Below, piece after piece: positions 15,060 through 25,321 of a stretch of DNA of 64,000 nucleotides. Source of the DNA: Takakia lepidozioides (Eukaryota > Streptophyta > Takakiopsida > Takakiales > Takakiaceae). Under the pieces are notes generated by a model, which saw nothing but the letters and a program-made list of their open reading frames with translations, searched no databases and was not told where the DNA came from. The position numbers were made by a program, and so were the translations under genes. Location: assembly GCA_030704615.1 (NCBI GenBank), contig CM060732.1:55967053-56031052 (forward strand), given 5' to 3'. Position 1 is the stretch's first letter. Every line of letters begins with the position of its first letter.

Positions 15060-16560
15060 GAGAGAGAGAGAGAGAGAGAGAATGTACTCATAAGGCGTTG
15101 TGACCCTGGGCCCAGTTTGAGCGGAACACAAAGGGACAGAAACTACCTTTGTCAGCCCGTAGTATGACCTACCTTGGAGCATGCAATTGATCCGAGTTTT
15201 CCAGATATCTTCTAGAAATGCCTTCACACAAACATCAATCTGCTGTGTGTGATTTGCCCAATAACTAGACCCCAAAAGGACCTGGGCTTTTTGCCACAAG
15301 ATTTTCAAAGTTGGTAAACAGAGGTACAGCAACAATTCCCTTGATGGAATTAAAGAGGTGGTCTCCCTGGAGGTAGGCTACCCACCATGAGTTTGAATTT
15401 CAGTCTAGTGCCAAGAGTGGGTAAGGCCTTGAGGTCGTCCATGATGGCCTCACCCATGTCACAGACGAGAATGGGTTCAGGGAAGTTTTCAGACTCACTT
15501 CATTTTCAGAAGACAATTTCCTAGCAATAAACATGCCTTGGGAACTTCAGCCTCTAAGTCAGATCTATCCAGCAGGGTCATGGCTTTTGAATTCCGATCC
15601 TTGACTATCTCTTCTACCCTCTTCCGCCAGGACTCGAGTGTGACAGGGCGCTACTGCTTCCAAGTATAGAGTTAATTGACTTAGAATATCAGGTATTAGT
15701 CGTACGTTGCAGCTGACCCCACCATCTGACCTTGAGTTCATGGGAGCTTAATGGAGGAATGCCAAACTCACCACGAACAGCGATATTAGCTGTTTTGGAG
15801 CATGCTGACATGCACTCCTTGAGCACCCCCACTTGCATGGATTCTAGAGACTTAGCCTGGTTGACTCACACGGCAGATGCGTAGGCCCAATAACGCGGCA
15901 AAGAGTAGCTTCTCTTCAGAGTTAATCCCTCCCTCCGCAGTAGAAAAATTTAGTGAGACCCAACGCTTTGCGCTTGCCAAATTGAATTTCATATATGCGC
16001 TTCCCAATTACAGATGGAGGAAAACGCCAAGGTATGTGTAGAAAGGGAGGACAGAATCTCTTGACACCCCCTTCCACTTGAGGTCGCCTCCTCCCTCCCC
16101 ATGGTCGTTAAATGCTACCACGGCATTTATTGACATTAGCCTCTTAAGCCACCAAAGGTCAAAGTATCTATTCACGCAATCGATCAACTCCTGAAGATGG
16201 GATGGGGTCTCCCCTTTGCCTGCGAAATCATCCGCAGGCGTAAAGGCTGGTATGGTGGTATCACCCTTGACCCAAATCCCTCACTTTCCACATCCTCGAA
16301 AAGTTGATTGATGAAGACATTTAAAGAGCATAGGGGAGTGGTACATCCTTGAGCTACACCTTGGTCTATGTCAAAGAAGTTAGACTTCTGTCCATTAACA
16401 GTGACACAGCTTTTGGTGTGGGCATACAAGTTATGGACCACAGTCCACATCTTTCCCTTGATCCCAGATGACCAGAGTCGGGAGCCATAGACCATCTCTC
16501 TACACTGTGTCGTAAGAGAGAGAGAGAGAGAGAGAGAAATGAAAAGTCGTTTGCAATAGC
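15060..16560 (-). mobile_element. LINE reverse-transcriptase fragment, left arm copy
   Basis: Pieces of reverse transcriptase on the minus strand match the more complete LINE at 49.2-51.0 kb, for example LYAHTKSCVTVNGQKSNFFD with DQGVAQGC. Many frameshifts are present. At its 5' end, a (CT)n run (about 16511-16538) joins a LINE 3' tail (CATAAGGCTATTG region) directly to an internal LINE position, so two truncated copies are fused. The region ends in another (CT)n run near 15058-15080. Confidence 0.8.
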
Positions 16561-17081
16561 CTTATGGGCCAATACAAGTAAGCATATCACTTACTACCAT
16601 TGCATTTTGACCATGCTGAATACACTCCCCAAACAAGGCCCATTCAACCAGAGGATTTGTTATGGAACCCTCCACATCATCACAAGGACGTGCTCGAAAT
16701 CCAGAAACCAAGATCTGCCTTGGTAAGACGAATTCTGCCCCTCGTCACTGAGATGATGCTTACAGGCTGACTCCCACTGTAACAAATCCTTCCACCCTTC
16801 CTCTACTTCATTGACGCCAGCTTAAATAAGAGCCTCTCTCATTTGTGGATATTGCGGAAAAAATCCATGCATTACATCTGAGGATAAGCTTTCTGCTCTG
16901 AAAGTCTGGAATCAACTGAATCTTTCCAAGTCACACCACTAAATCGAGCCCCCCCTGCTTAACGAGAGTCCATGTTCCTCCCTCCCTTCTGCTCTAGGCA
17001 TGTACATAAGATGTCCACACTACTTATGAGAACCATTGCTGTATCTCACAGCTACTGTGAGATATCATCTTCAGGGTATTT

Positions 17082-17968
17082 TTAAAATATGTTGTGCTTC
17101 TTCTCACCACCCTCTTTCTCATCCTCCTTCTTTTCGTGGTGCTCGTGAACGCCATATCCGACAGCGGCTGTGCCTGCCAACCCCGCCTCTTCCTCGTGGT
17201 GCTTGTGGTGTTTAGCAGCTTCGGCCTGCATTGCCCCAATTCAACAAGGAATTCAAATCAGCATTTCGAACGCCAGATTTCATTACATAAGACTGACTGT
17301 TAAGGGGCAATGCTATAAATGTATTTCAACGAATACTTATATTCATCTCGAGAGATCGAATATCCTTGCGAAAGTGTTCAGACCAGTCGCTGAGTACATC
17401 TCTTTCTGAGGCGACTATCGAAAGATCTGCATTACCCATGACACCGACTAGCACTAACACTTCAATTTGATTGTACAACACATGGATAGCTGCAAAAGGA
17501 GTGCAGGATGTAGTTCCAACTATGTAACAACACACGATTTTCCTACTCTGGAAACTGCTAGTCTAAAGCAAAATCGATTCGATTGAACAGCGGAAGTTGA
17601 GAAACGTCAAGTTGTCAGTTGGTCACTGCATTTACATAGTCGGGGCGGGTCGAATTGTGCAGATCCAAGTAAACTTCAACGATTTTGTACTATACTGTAC
17701 TTCCCATGTACTCAGATCTTCAGCACCGTGAACAACATTAGGAAGAGTAACTTCACATATAAATAAGGGGACCAACAGCAACTACGGGGAAGTATGAAAC
17801 ACGAGTGAAACACATGATCCTCTCAGCTGGATTTCATCAAGCAAATTACAGAGGTCAATGCGAAAGGAGCGAGATATTCACAGTATTCGGCGCCGTTGTT
17901 CCAGTTGCAGTCTGAGCCGGGACCTCCTCCTTGTTGCCGAAGAGACGGTCGCCTAATCCGCTTGCCAT
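17082..17968 (-). CDS. ASR (ABA/WDS-induced) protein, left arm copy
   Basis: Exon 1 (17968-17882) encodes 29 residues starting MASGLGDRLFGNKEE. Exon 2 (17225-17082) encodes 47 residues rich in His, Glu and Lys. The GT-AG intron of 656 bp keeps phase, giving 76 residues. The C-terminal part has AAKHHKHHEEEAGLAG, then GYGVHEHHEKKEDE, and ends KKHNIF, the layout of the ABA/WDS domain (small hydrophilic, zinc-binding, stress-protective and transcription-related proteins). Compared with the right-arm copy it ends KKHNIF rather than KKHHIF and has Thr for Ala in the central GAAAVGY stretch. The protein is short for the family; the usual longer His-rich N-terminus is missing. Confidence 0.75.
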
Positions 17969-18539
17969 GTTGACTGAGTTAAAGGAAGACCAAAAGTATG
18001 AAAGTGGAACTGTGTGGAAATCGGTGATGTGGCTGGTGCTCGAGTTCACGAAAGTATGCAAGTGCTCTCTGGTATTGCTCCGCCTTCAGCGAGGGATGGG
18101 GAGGATTAAATAGTTGAGGGGAAGGCGAGAAACAGCTGCACACGCTGGAGGTGGTCGGTCAGTTGGGTAGATTCCAGGACGGTGGTATCTGCGTCGCTGG
18201 AACTGGCAATGAGTGTTACCAATCTGGCCAGATATCTTCAACCCACTGCCCATCTCCATCGATCAGCCTCTAAGTGCAGGATTGATAGTAAACAAACATC
18301 CGACGGCCACCCAGCGAAATTGAGTCTCATGAATTTGACTCGGATCCCCCTCATCTCAAGAAATCCTAGTTGCTGACTGTATGAAGCGAGTAGGACAGAT
18401 GTTTCAAAGTCATTTCCGAGCCACATCCTCGATACATTGCATGCTGATCCTTTTGCATGCAGGAAGAGCCTCTGCCACATGCCCGCCATAGCTCACTTGG
18501 AGCGAATTGTGAAGTACCACCTAATATATTCTAGAAGGT

Positions 18540-19014
18540 CGTTGCCTTATATATATATGAGGGAAACACCTGGGAGCAACAGCTCACAAATCAGGCCCCT
18601 TGATAGATGATTCTGGGTCAATTCCTACTACTCGCCGGATGTGGTATACCCTCCCCCCCTTCCCTTGGCGTGTCCCATTTCTACGCCTCCATGGTGCGGT
18701 TACTGTGAAAGAGGTTATTTTCTCCTCTCACTAACTAATAAATAAGGATCCCAAATCCTCCGACGCGTTAATCAAGGTCAGAAAGACGAAGGCGAACGGC
18801 CCAGCCAATGTGGGAGGGCGGGCAATAACCCAAAGACATGTTATAAGAACCAAACATGAGTTGGGGGGGATTTTGAAGGTTAGAAAATGAGAGACGATTG
18901 GAGCAACCAATAGGGATGTAGGAAAAAAGGGTGCAGTAGAGAAGAGCGGGAAGCCGATGGGATGAAGACGTGTGTCCAGCCACGTCCACGCGCCCATTGT
19001 GGGAATGTGCCCAG
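18540..19014. repeat. Interspersed repeat at the inner edge of the left arm
   Basis: The unit begins (reverse strand sense) with a CCTGATTTGTGAGCTGTTGC then TCCCAGGTGTTTCCC motif. The same motif occurs at 25750-25790 and in shorter or diverged form at about 2173-2220 and 8283-8312. The AGAGGTTATTTTCTCC word also recurs near 993 (diverged) and 8251. It appears to be a dispersed transposon family rather than part of the ASR gene. Confidence 0.55.
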
Positions 19015-19179
19015 GAGCCTCTATTGTATCGGTACTACAACTTTAGCTGAGGCCTACACTAGAACGTTGGGAACGCAGCTGCAGGAAGCTCTAAACGATG
19101 TTGGTAAACTGGGGAAGATTTATCAAGGCCTCCTTAAGCATGTCGCCTTGAAATTTGGTGGCTTAGCAAATTTACCGGC

Positions 19180-20182
19180 TATCAACCCCATTGCATGCAC
19201 CTACTCTCTTATCACCAGGACCCAAGGCGTCGCACCTGATTTTTCTTTCGGAGCACCGGGTGTCGTCTTGGCGTGTGAAGGCCCTCCCTTCGATTTCCAC
19301 GTGCCATTGTCACCGCATGGCCTATCCCACTTCTTTTCCGGTTGAAAGGAGTCACCTTTCCGCCGGGTCTTCTTGTGGTTCAGCTCTTAGATGGGTTCGC
19401 CTCCAACTTCCGCCTGGCCCATGGGGCCAGTCCCGCCACAAAGTTGAAGATCATTTCTGGTTCTGTCATGTCCGCGACTTCAAGCAACAGCACATCGAAA
19501 GCCTGAACATATCCCCGAATGTCATCCGTTTGCTTCAAATTCATCATCTTGTCCCCGGCAGGCCAGGACGTGTTGAGGGGCACAAATTGTCTCTTTATCA
19601 GTTCCTTGAACCCACTCCAGTTCAAGGTTTCCGGGTTTGGACCTCGGTCGTGAAGGGGTTTTTTTTGCCACCATTGTTGAGCATAGCCCCTCAAATAGGT
19701 GGAAGTCACTTCCACCCGATCCTCGTCACTTAACTTGGCCGCCCGAAAGTACTGCTCTAGCTCCAAGAGCCAGGTGTTGAGTGCCTTCCGATTTCGGACG
19801 CCCTCGAAGGTGCCGGGTTCCTTAGGCTTCACCTTAAATTTTGCCTCAGTGGAAGTGACATTAGCCGCCTTCAACAAGTCTTTCAACGTCCTGCCAAACT
19901 GCGCCAACAACCCTTTCCAAAAGGTTGCTGGCATGGGAGACATCTGTTGGTGTGTCGAAGCTCTCAGGGATTCCTTGGGCTCCGACTCCTCAGATTCCTC
20001 CCATTCTTGAGCGGCCTCGTTTTAAAAAACATGCATCGCTTCCTCAAATGGCCGCTTTGGTGACACGTCGCCCCCATCGGGCTCACCAGGATCCTCATCT
20101 TTCGAGTCGTTCCGCTTTCGCTTTGGCTTGCCCGACCCCATGATGAGGCCGATCCCAAGGACGATCGCGTACTGAACTCTAA
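19180..20182 (-). mobile_element. Gypsy-type gag fragment
   Basis: The frame at 19943-19380 encodes a retrotransposon gag domain: GTFEGVRNRKALNTWLLELE, then QYFRAAKL, YLRGYAQQWW, WSGFKELIKRQFVP and FVAGLAPWARRKL. After a stop, a shifted frame continues with basic, Lys/Arg-rich sequence (KKTRRKGDSF). Upstream of it lie a tRNA-type primer site and an LTR in the expected order. No protease or polymerase follows: the element is cut off near 19.18 kb, and about 170 bp of unassigned sequence separate it from the inverted-duplication arm. Confidence 0.8.
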
Positions 20183-20194
20183 GCTCTGATACCA
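20183..20194 (-). other. Primer binding site (tRNA-Met type)
   Basis: The minus strand reads TGGTATCAGAGC, the common plant primer binding site complementary to the 3' end of initiator tRNA-Met. It starts two bases after the LTR end (CCCGACA). Confidence 0.85.
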
Positions 20195-20196
20195 AG

Positions 20197-20924
20197 TGTC
20201 GGGCACCTCACTTTGGTAAGCTCCCTTTCAAGTCATAGTTACTCGCTTTGATGCGCGCGCCTAACTCCCAACCTGGCCGCCGGGCCAACTCGGAGCTTTC
20301 GGCTGCTCACCGGGACATAACGGTCCCCCTTTACTCTTCCAAAAGACCCTCCACCAATTTGGGCCTAGTGGAAATTCCCTTTTGGTAGATGGCAGTCCGG
20401 AATAGCTCCCCACTCCTTGGTCGTTTTCCGGCTCGCTCGCTTACTCACTAGTTTTTGGTCACCAACGGGCTTGCACCGTTCTCGGGGTTACTACTCCCTA
20501 TATATACTTCTGTGACTGTCCGCGGGGGTTTCACAAACAACCATGCCATTTTATGGCGAACCACCACGAAGACCCTCGACTCCCGGTGATGAGTCGCGGT
20601 GAGTCTTAGCCCACCCACCACGGCCCCATTGGACCGTGATGAGTCCCAAGACTCCCCATGATTCCCACCACAAGGTCTCCTCCCCATGGTGAGTCCTATG
20701 CCACCCCCACTAAGTCCCGCTAAGCTACCACCACCCCTTGTGGAGCCACCCCCATTGCAACCCGGTGTGCGGGGCTCCACCTAGTGAGCGCCTCCGCTTC
20801 CTTGAGTGCCTTGGCACTCAAGGGTGCTTCAGGCCCCCCGTACCTATCGCTGCCACTGCCCCCACCACAGGGGCAGCCCCTCCTGCGTCCCGACCCCCTG
20901 CCCTCAAGGCAAAAGGCCGCGACA
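20197..20924 (-). mobile_element. 5' LTR of the minus-strand gypsy element
   Basis: On the minus strand this 728-bp segment starts TGTCGCGGCC and ends GTGCCCGACA, so it has TG...CA ends with TGTCG/CGACA inverted termini. A TATATATA box lies near 20497-20505. The inner end is fixed by the primer site; the outer end is inferred from the matching terminus only, because no second LTR is in the window. Confidence 0.6.
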
Positions 20925-21809
20925 TATAGAGATGTGTAGATTTGGGATACTTCGTGGCGGGCTGATGAAACTTCTATGGTTGGCTTGTGGTTCATCCGCA
21001 TGTTGGGTATGAATATGCGATAAGTAGTGGGTTTTGGTTCGTCGGTGGTATTCGGTAACCATTTTAATATTATGGTGTAGATTTGGGTTACCATGAGTGC
21101 TAAAAAGTTGGTCATTGTTTTCCCAGGTATTACGTTTGGGGGCTGATCCATTCCATTGACAATTGTATAGAGTTTTGACACATGTGGCTCCATATTGATC
21201 CAATGATATTTTTTGAGTTATGCCTTTTATTTCCTCTAATGTGTGGGCGGGTGTTACGGGGTGCCATGTGGGTTGAATAGCAAGTGGGGACGATATAATA
21301 TTTGGTTGTGGTGGCTGTGGTTGGGGTGTTTGAGCTAGTTTTGTGGGGTAGACGCTTGTTGGGTTTAGGGCGAAGCCATGGAATAGTGATTGGATTTGCT
21401 TTTGTGTAGGGCTTGATGAATAGCAAGGGAATAGCTTCCATGGGTGATAGGGCGAAGAGTTACATTGTCGTGGACATGTGTGGGTTAGACAAGCTGGAGT
21501 GGAAAAACATAGTAGTGTTTGGAGGTGTTGCAAATGAACATGTTGGGAGCGCGATGATGGTTTAGGATATTTTAGTCGAAAAATATGTGGGTCGATAAGT
21601 CTGGTGCCATTAATATCTGTAAGTTGTCTGACTATGGTGATGTTTAAATTACATAAAGAATTTTAGAGTGGTTTGTTTACGAGGTATGTTGTCTGGGTTG
21701 AAAAGATGAATTTGTGGGCTTGTGTCCCAAAAAATTGATGTGTAATGAAGTTGGATTGTGGGCATGGTAGTGTCCAAAGTAATGTGCATATGTTTGAGTA
21801 TATACTAAG
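20925..21809. other. Unassigned region, overlapping minus-strand open frames
   Basis: Three minus-strand frames stay open for 100-210 codons (the longest 21533-20904). Their composition is Thr, Pro, Asn and His rich and reflects a T/G-rich plus strand. I recognise no domain. It may be eroded transposon sequence lying between two gypsy fragments. Confidence 0.3.
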
Positions 21810-22590
21810 ATCAACCTCTTTATAGCTAATCATCCACAGACTGATGGTCAAACCGAACGTGTAAATCATATTTTGGAACAGGATCTTCGTTGTACGATAA
21901 TTTATCACGAAGATAATTGGACGGACCTTCTGTCATTGGCTGAGTTTGCCTACAACAACACTATACATTCTTCGACCAAACAAACTCAATTTTTCTCCAA
22001 TTATGGTCATCATCCTCGAGTAAACCCTTTCCACAAGAAAACTGTTATAAGTCATGCTGCAGAAAACCTTGCTACTCATCTTGTTACGATTCACAAGGAG
22101 CTTACATCCCACCTCGTAGAAGCTCAAAAACAATATGAGTATGTAGATCATCGTCGTCAACTCCAACCCCAGTTCAAGGTCGGAGATCGTGTGTGGCTTC
22201 TTCGACGGGACATACAAACCTCGCGACCATCAAGGAAGTTGGATTATCAACGCCTGAAACCATTCAAAATTATTCGACAAAATAAATCCGGTCAGTTTTC
22301 GGCTTAAACTCCCACGAAGTATGCGCATCCATCCAGTCTTTCATGTTTCATTATTGGAGTTGTATCATCCATCGAATATTCCAGGGAGAGTTTCCGTACC
22401 ACCTCCACCAATCGAAGTCAATTAGGAAATTGAGTATGAAGTCGACGAAGTTATAGACTCTCGCATCAAGTATAAACGTCTTGAGTATTTCATACATTGG
22501 AAAAGCTATGATATCAGCAAACGAACGTGAGAACCTTCATCCAACCTCGCCAATGCGTCTGACAAAATCTAAGAATTTCATCATCGATAT
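21810..22590 (+). mobile_element. Gypsy integrase C-terminus and chromodomain
   Basis: The frame reads NHPQTDGQTERVNHILEQDL (the integrase Glu motif), then AEFAYNNTIHSSTKQTQFF and FKVGDRVWLLRRDIQT (the GPY/F-type C-terminus). After a frame break it continues into a chromodomain-like tail: EYEVDEVIDSRIKYKRLEYF, IHWKSYD, EPSSNL and EFHHRYP. Stops interrupt this tail. A C-terminal chromodomain marks the element as a chromovirus. It is followed by a polypurine tract and LTR, so it is the 3' end of one element. Confidence 0.85.
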
Positions 22591-22599
22591 CCAGCTAGG

Positions 22600-23209
22600 C
22601 CCCGAGCTACACGTCAATGAGACGTCACAACGATGATATTAGCCAAGTTAGCTTCAAGGAGAAGACTCAACATTCAATGTACCTGATACACGCTAAGGAT
22701 GGAGGAGCACCACACATCAGTATATATAGCTATATTTCCAACACTCTTGCAACTTGTATTGGCAGCATGGAGTCACAAGAACCAGATACATTGGAGTTGT
22801 CGCTTATCCAACTACCAGATTAGCCGTTCCGACTCTCATGACCTTCAACATCACGCCGACGCTCTCGAGACGATGGGTCACCAATGCGACGCGTACTTCC
22901 TCGTCTGGACCCCGTACGACGGCAAGTGGAACCTACTCAAAGTCTGATAATTTTGTTGGAGGTTGAGGCTTCGAACCCAGAAGGCAACGAAATCATGTTT
23001 GAAGGCAGCTTCGAAAATCAGAATACTCAAATCACTGCGTGGTCCCAAGTTCAAGGTGTTGGACACTATCGATGGTTGTAGGGACCTATAAATCATTTGA
23101 GTCAAGAACGAAGAGTCAAATCCTTGGCAAGTACCATTTGCCGGATTTTGGATTTTTTCCAACTCTAAGCAAGTCCAAGATTTTACCGCTCCTCGAGGAA
23201 CTCGGCGCT
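22600..23209. other. Gypsy 3' untranslated region, no gene
   Basis: This lies between the chromodomain and the polypurine tract of the same element. Short open frames show no domain. Confidence 0.4.
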
Positions 23210-23222
23210 AGAGGAGGGGGCG
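23210..23222 (+). other. Polypurine tract
   Basis: AGAGGAGGGGGCG directly precedes the LTR start, the usual position of the plus-strand primer of an LTR retrotransposon. Confidence 0.75.
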
Positions 23223-23223
23223 A

Positions 23224-23863
23224 TGTCACGGACATAGCCCAGAGGAACTTACCAGGAGTAAATACTAGAAGTTATCAATTACCATGTTATCCGAAGTTAC
23301 CATGATTTACCATGATCTACTATGATTTACCATTACTTATCAAGTTACCGGGAGTTTACCAAATTACCAAGAGTAACTTGGGAAACTACTCAGGAAGCGT
23401 TATTTGGAGGAAACTTCTCCATCAAGATACTTCATTTGTTTAAGGAAGCTTCTCCATCAAGAAACCTTTGTTTAATCTTGGAAACTTCTCCAGCAAGAAA
23501 TCTCCATAGGGGAAGCTTCTTGGGGAAGCTTCTTAGTAGCCAGTATATATAGGAGGCGAGACTGGATACTCTTCAGTCTCGCCAACACCAGTTCAAGCTA
23601 CTGTTGTTTCCAGTCCCCAGTACTCCAGTCCGGTTCCCAGTACCTTAGCCCAGTTTCCAGTATCTGGTACTCTAGTCCAGTTTCCAACATTCCAATATTC
23701 AAGTCGTGTTCTAATATCTTGTACCCTTGTTCATTGTTATAAAGATCGTCTTGATTCGTATTTACTCATTGTGCATACGGTCACGCCGACCTTGACTTCT
23801 TGCCTAGTCTTGTACTTCTAGTCTGATCTCTTGTTTGTGTTTAGTCATGTTATCGTCCTGACA
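23224..23863 (+). mobile_element. 3' LTR of the chromodomain gypsy element
   Basis: The 640-bp LTR starts TGTCACGGACATAGCC and ends GTCCTGACA. It is the same family as the LTR at 58147-58753. It contains a TATATATA box followed about 30 bp later by AGTCTCGCCAA. Here GGCGAGACT also stands just upstream of that site, so the presumed transcription start lies in a small hairpin. Confidence 0.85.
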
Positions 23864-23869
23864 AAAAAA

Positions 23870-24880
23870 ATTTATTCGACATTCAAAATCATCCGCGTGA
23901 GCACCTATCTTATTTGTGAAGAAGAAGGACGGATCGTTACGCATGTGTGTGGACTATCGTGGGCTCAAAAAAATCATTATAAAAAATCGTTACCCACTAC
24001 CGTTGATTTCTGGACTCCTCGAACAACTTGGACGAGCAAATGTTTTCACAAAGATCGACTTGAGATGAGCTTACAACCTTGTACGAATAAAAGAAGGAGA
24101 CGAATGGAAGACTGTTTTTCGCACAAGGTACGGACATTTCGAATACAGTGTTATGCCTTTCGGTCTTACAAATGCTCTAGCAATTTTTCAACACATGATA
24201 AATGACATTTTTCGAGAATTTTTAGATGACTTTGTAGTCATCTATTTGGACGACATTATGATATTTCACAGAATGAAGAAGAACTTGTTGGCCATGTACG
24301 CATTGTCTTTGATAAATTGAGGGAAAAAATGACTATATGCCAAGTTGGAAAAATGACTTTTCCACCAACCTGAAGTCGAGATTTTGGGCTATATTATTTC
24401 CGACAAATGAGTCTTTATCGATTAGAAGAAAATACAAACCATCATCGAGTGGATTAAACCAACTTCGGTCCGAGATGTACAATGTTTTCTAGGATTTGCA
24501 AATTTCTATAGAATCTGCATCAAGGACTACTCCAAAATTGCTACACCATTGACACGACACACAGGGAAGGACAAATTTGTATAGGACGAGAAGGCTGACC
24601 AGGCATTTGAAAGGCTGAAGCAAGCATTTACAATGGCTCTAATACTGGTACATGCAGACCCATTTAAACCATTCTTTTTGGAGGCAGATGCATTAGACTT
24701 TGCACTTGGCGCGATACTCTCTCAACACGGTGCAGATGGCCGACTTCACCCTGTGGTTTTCGTTCTTGCAAATTTTTCGCTACGGAGATCAATTATGAAA
24801 TCCATGACAAAGAACTTCTAGCGATTATCGATGTTTTTGAGGAGTGGCGTCATCTATTGGAAGGAGCTGTTGCTATAGGT
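23870..24880 (+). pseudogene. Gypsy reverse transcriptase / RNase H fragment
   Basis: Broken frames encode reverse transcriptase from FIRHSK-like sequence through a [16 protein letters not shown]-like region to IYLDDIMIF (the catalytic YxDD is intact here). They continue into RNase [32 protein letters not shown]. It starts directly after the LTR without primer site or gag, so it belongs to a separate or internally deleted copy. It ends near 24.88 kb. Confidence 0.8.
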
Positions 24881-25050
24881 TTAGGGTTTTTGTCTACACT
24901 ATTGAAGGTTTCGCCTTGTTGAATTGGCGCAGATGTACCGTACAAATGCACCGGTCCTCTATACCCGCTCATGATTTTATTCTGTTTTGAAAACATATAA
25001 CTCATATGACCGAGATTAGAAAACATAAAACACCCGTGATCGTGGGTTGT

Positions 25051-25069
25051 GCTCACGTGAGCATGCTCA
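25051..25069. repeat. Two overlapping 12-bp palindromes
   Basis: GCTCACGTGAGC (25051-25062) overlaps TGAGCATGCTCA (25058-25069). The first contains a CACGTG core. The rest of 24.88-25.32 kb shows no gene. Confidence 0.6.
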
Positions 25070-25321
25070 CGCTGCGCTCAGATAATACCAACCCCGGTTC
25101 ACCTGTTCAACAGATTACCGGGTGGTATCCTCTACCCTAAAGTTCAAAAAGATCACCCCACTGCCGAGCTCCACATGATTGATCTGGCAATTATCTCCGA
25201 GCGCTCCGCAAGCTCTTTCTTTGTGGGCCGGGCTCCTACCGCATGGAAGGACGCTCTATACCCTCTCTCGGGGAGCCCAGCGGTCTCTCTTGCCTTCTAG
25301 AAGGTTGTATCGCGTCAGGTG

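Larger units (their letters stand above)
15060..19014. repeat. Left arm of a ~4 kb inverted duplication
   Basis: This segment is repeated in reverse complement at 25322-29450 with few differences by eye. Both arms contain the LINE fragment, the whole ASR gene and a ~0.5 kb repeat at the inner end. Similarity stops at the GGAATGTGC / GCACATTCC boundary (19014 and 25322) on the inside and at the LINE (CT)n run on the outside. Confidence 0.85.

Noticed and set aside
19191-19733. 180-codon plus-strand frame
   Set aside because: Largely antisense to the gag domain on the minus strand, which has recognisable family motifs.
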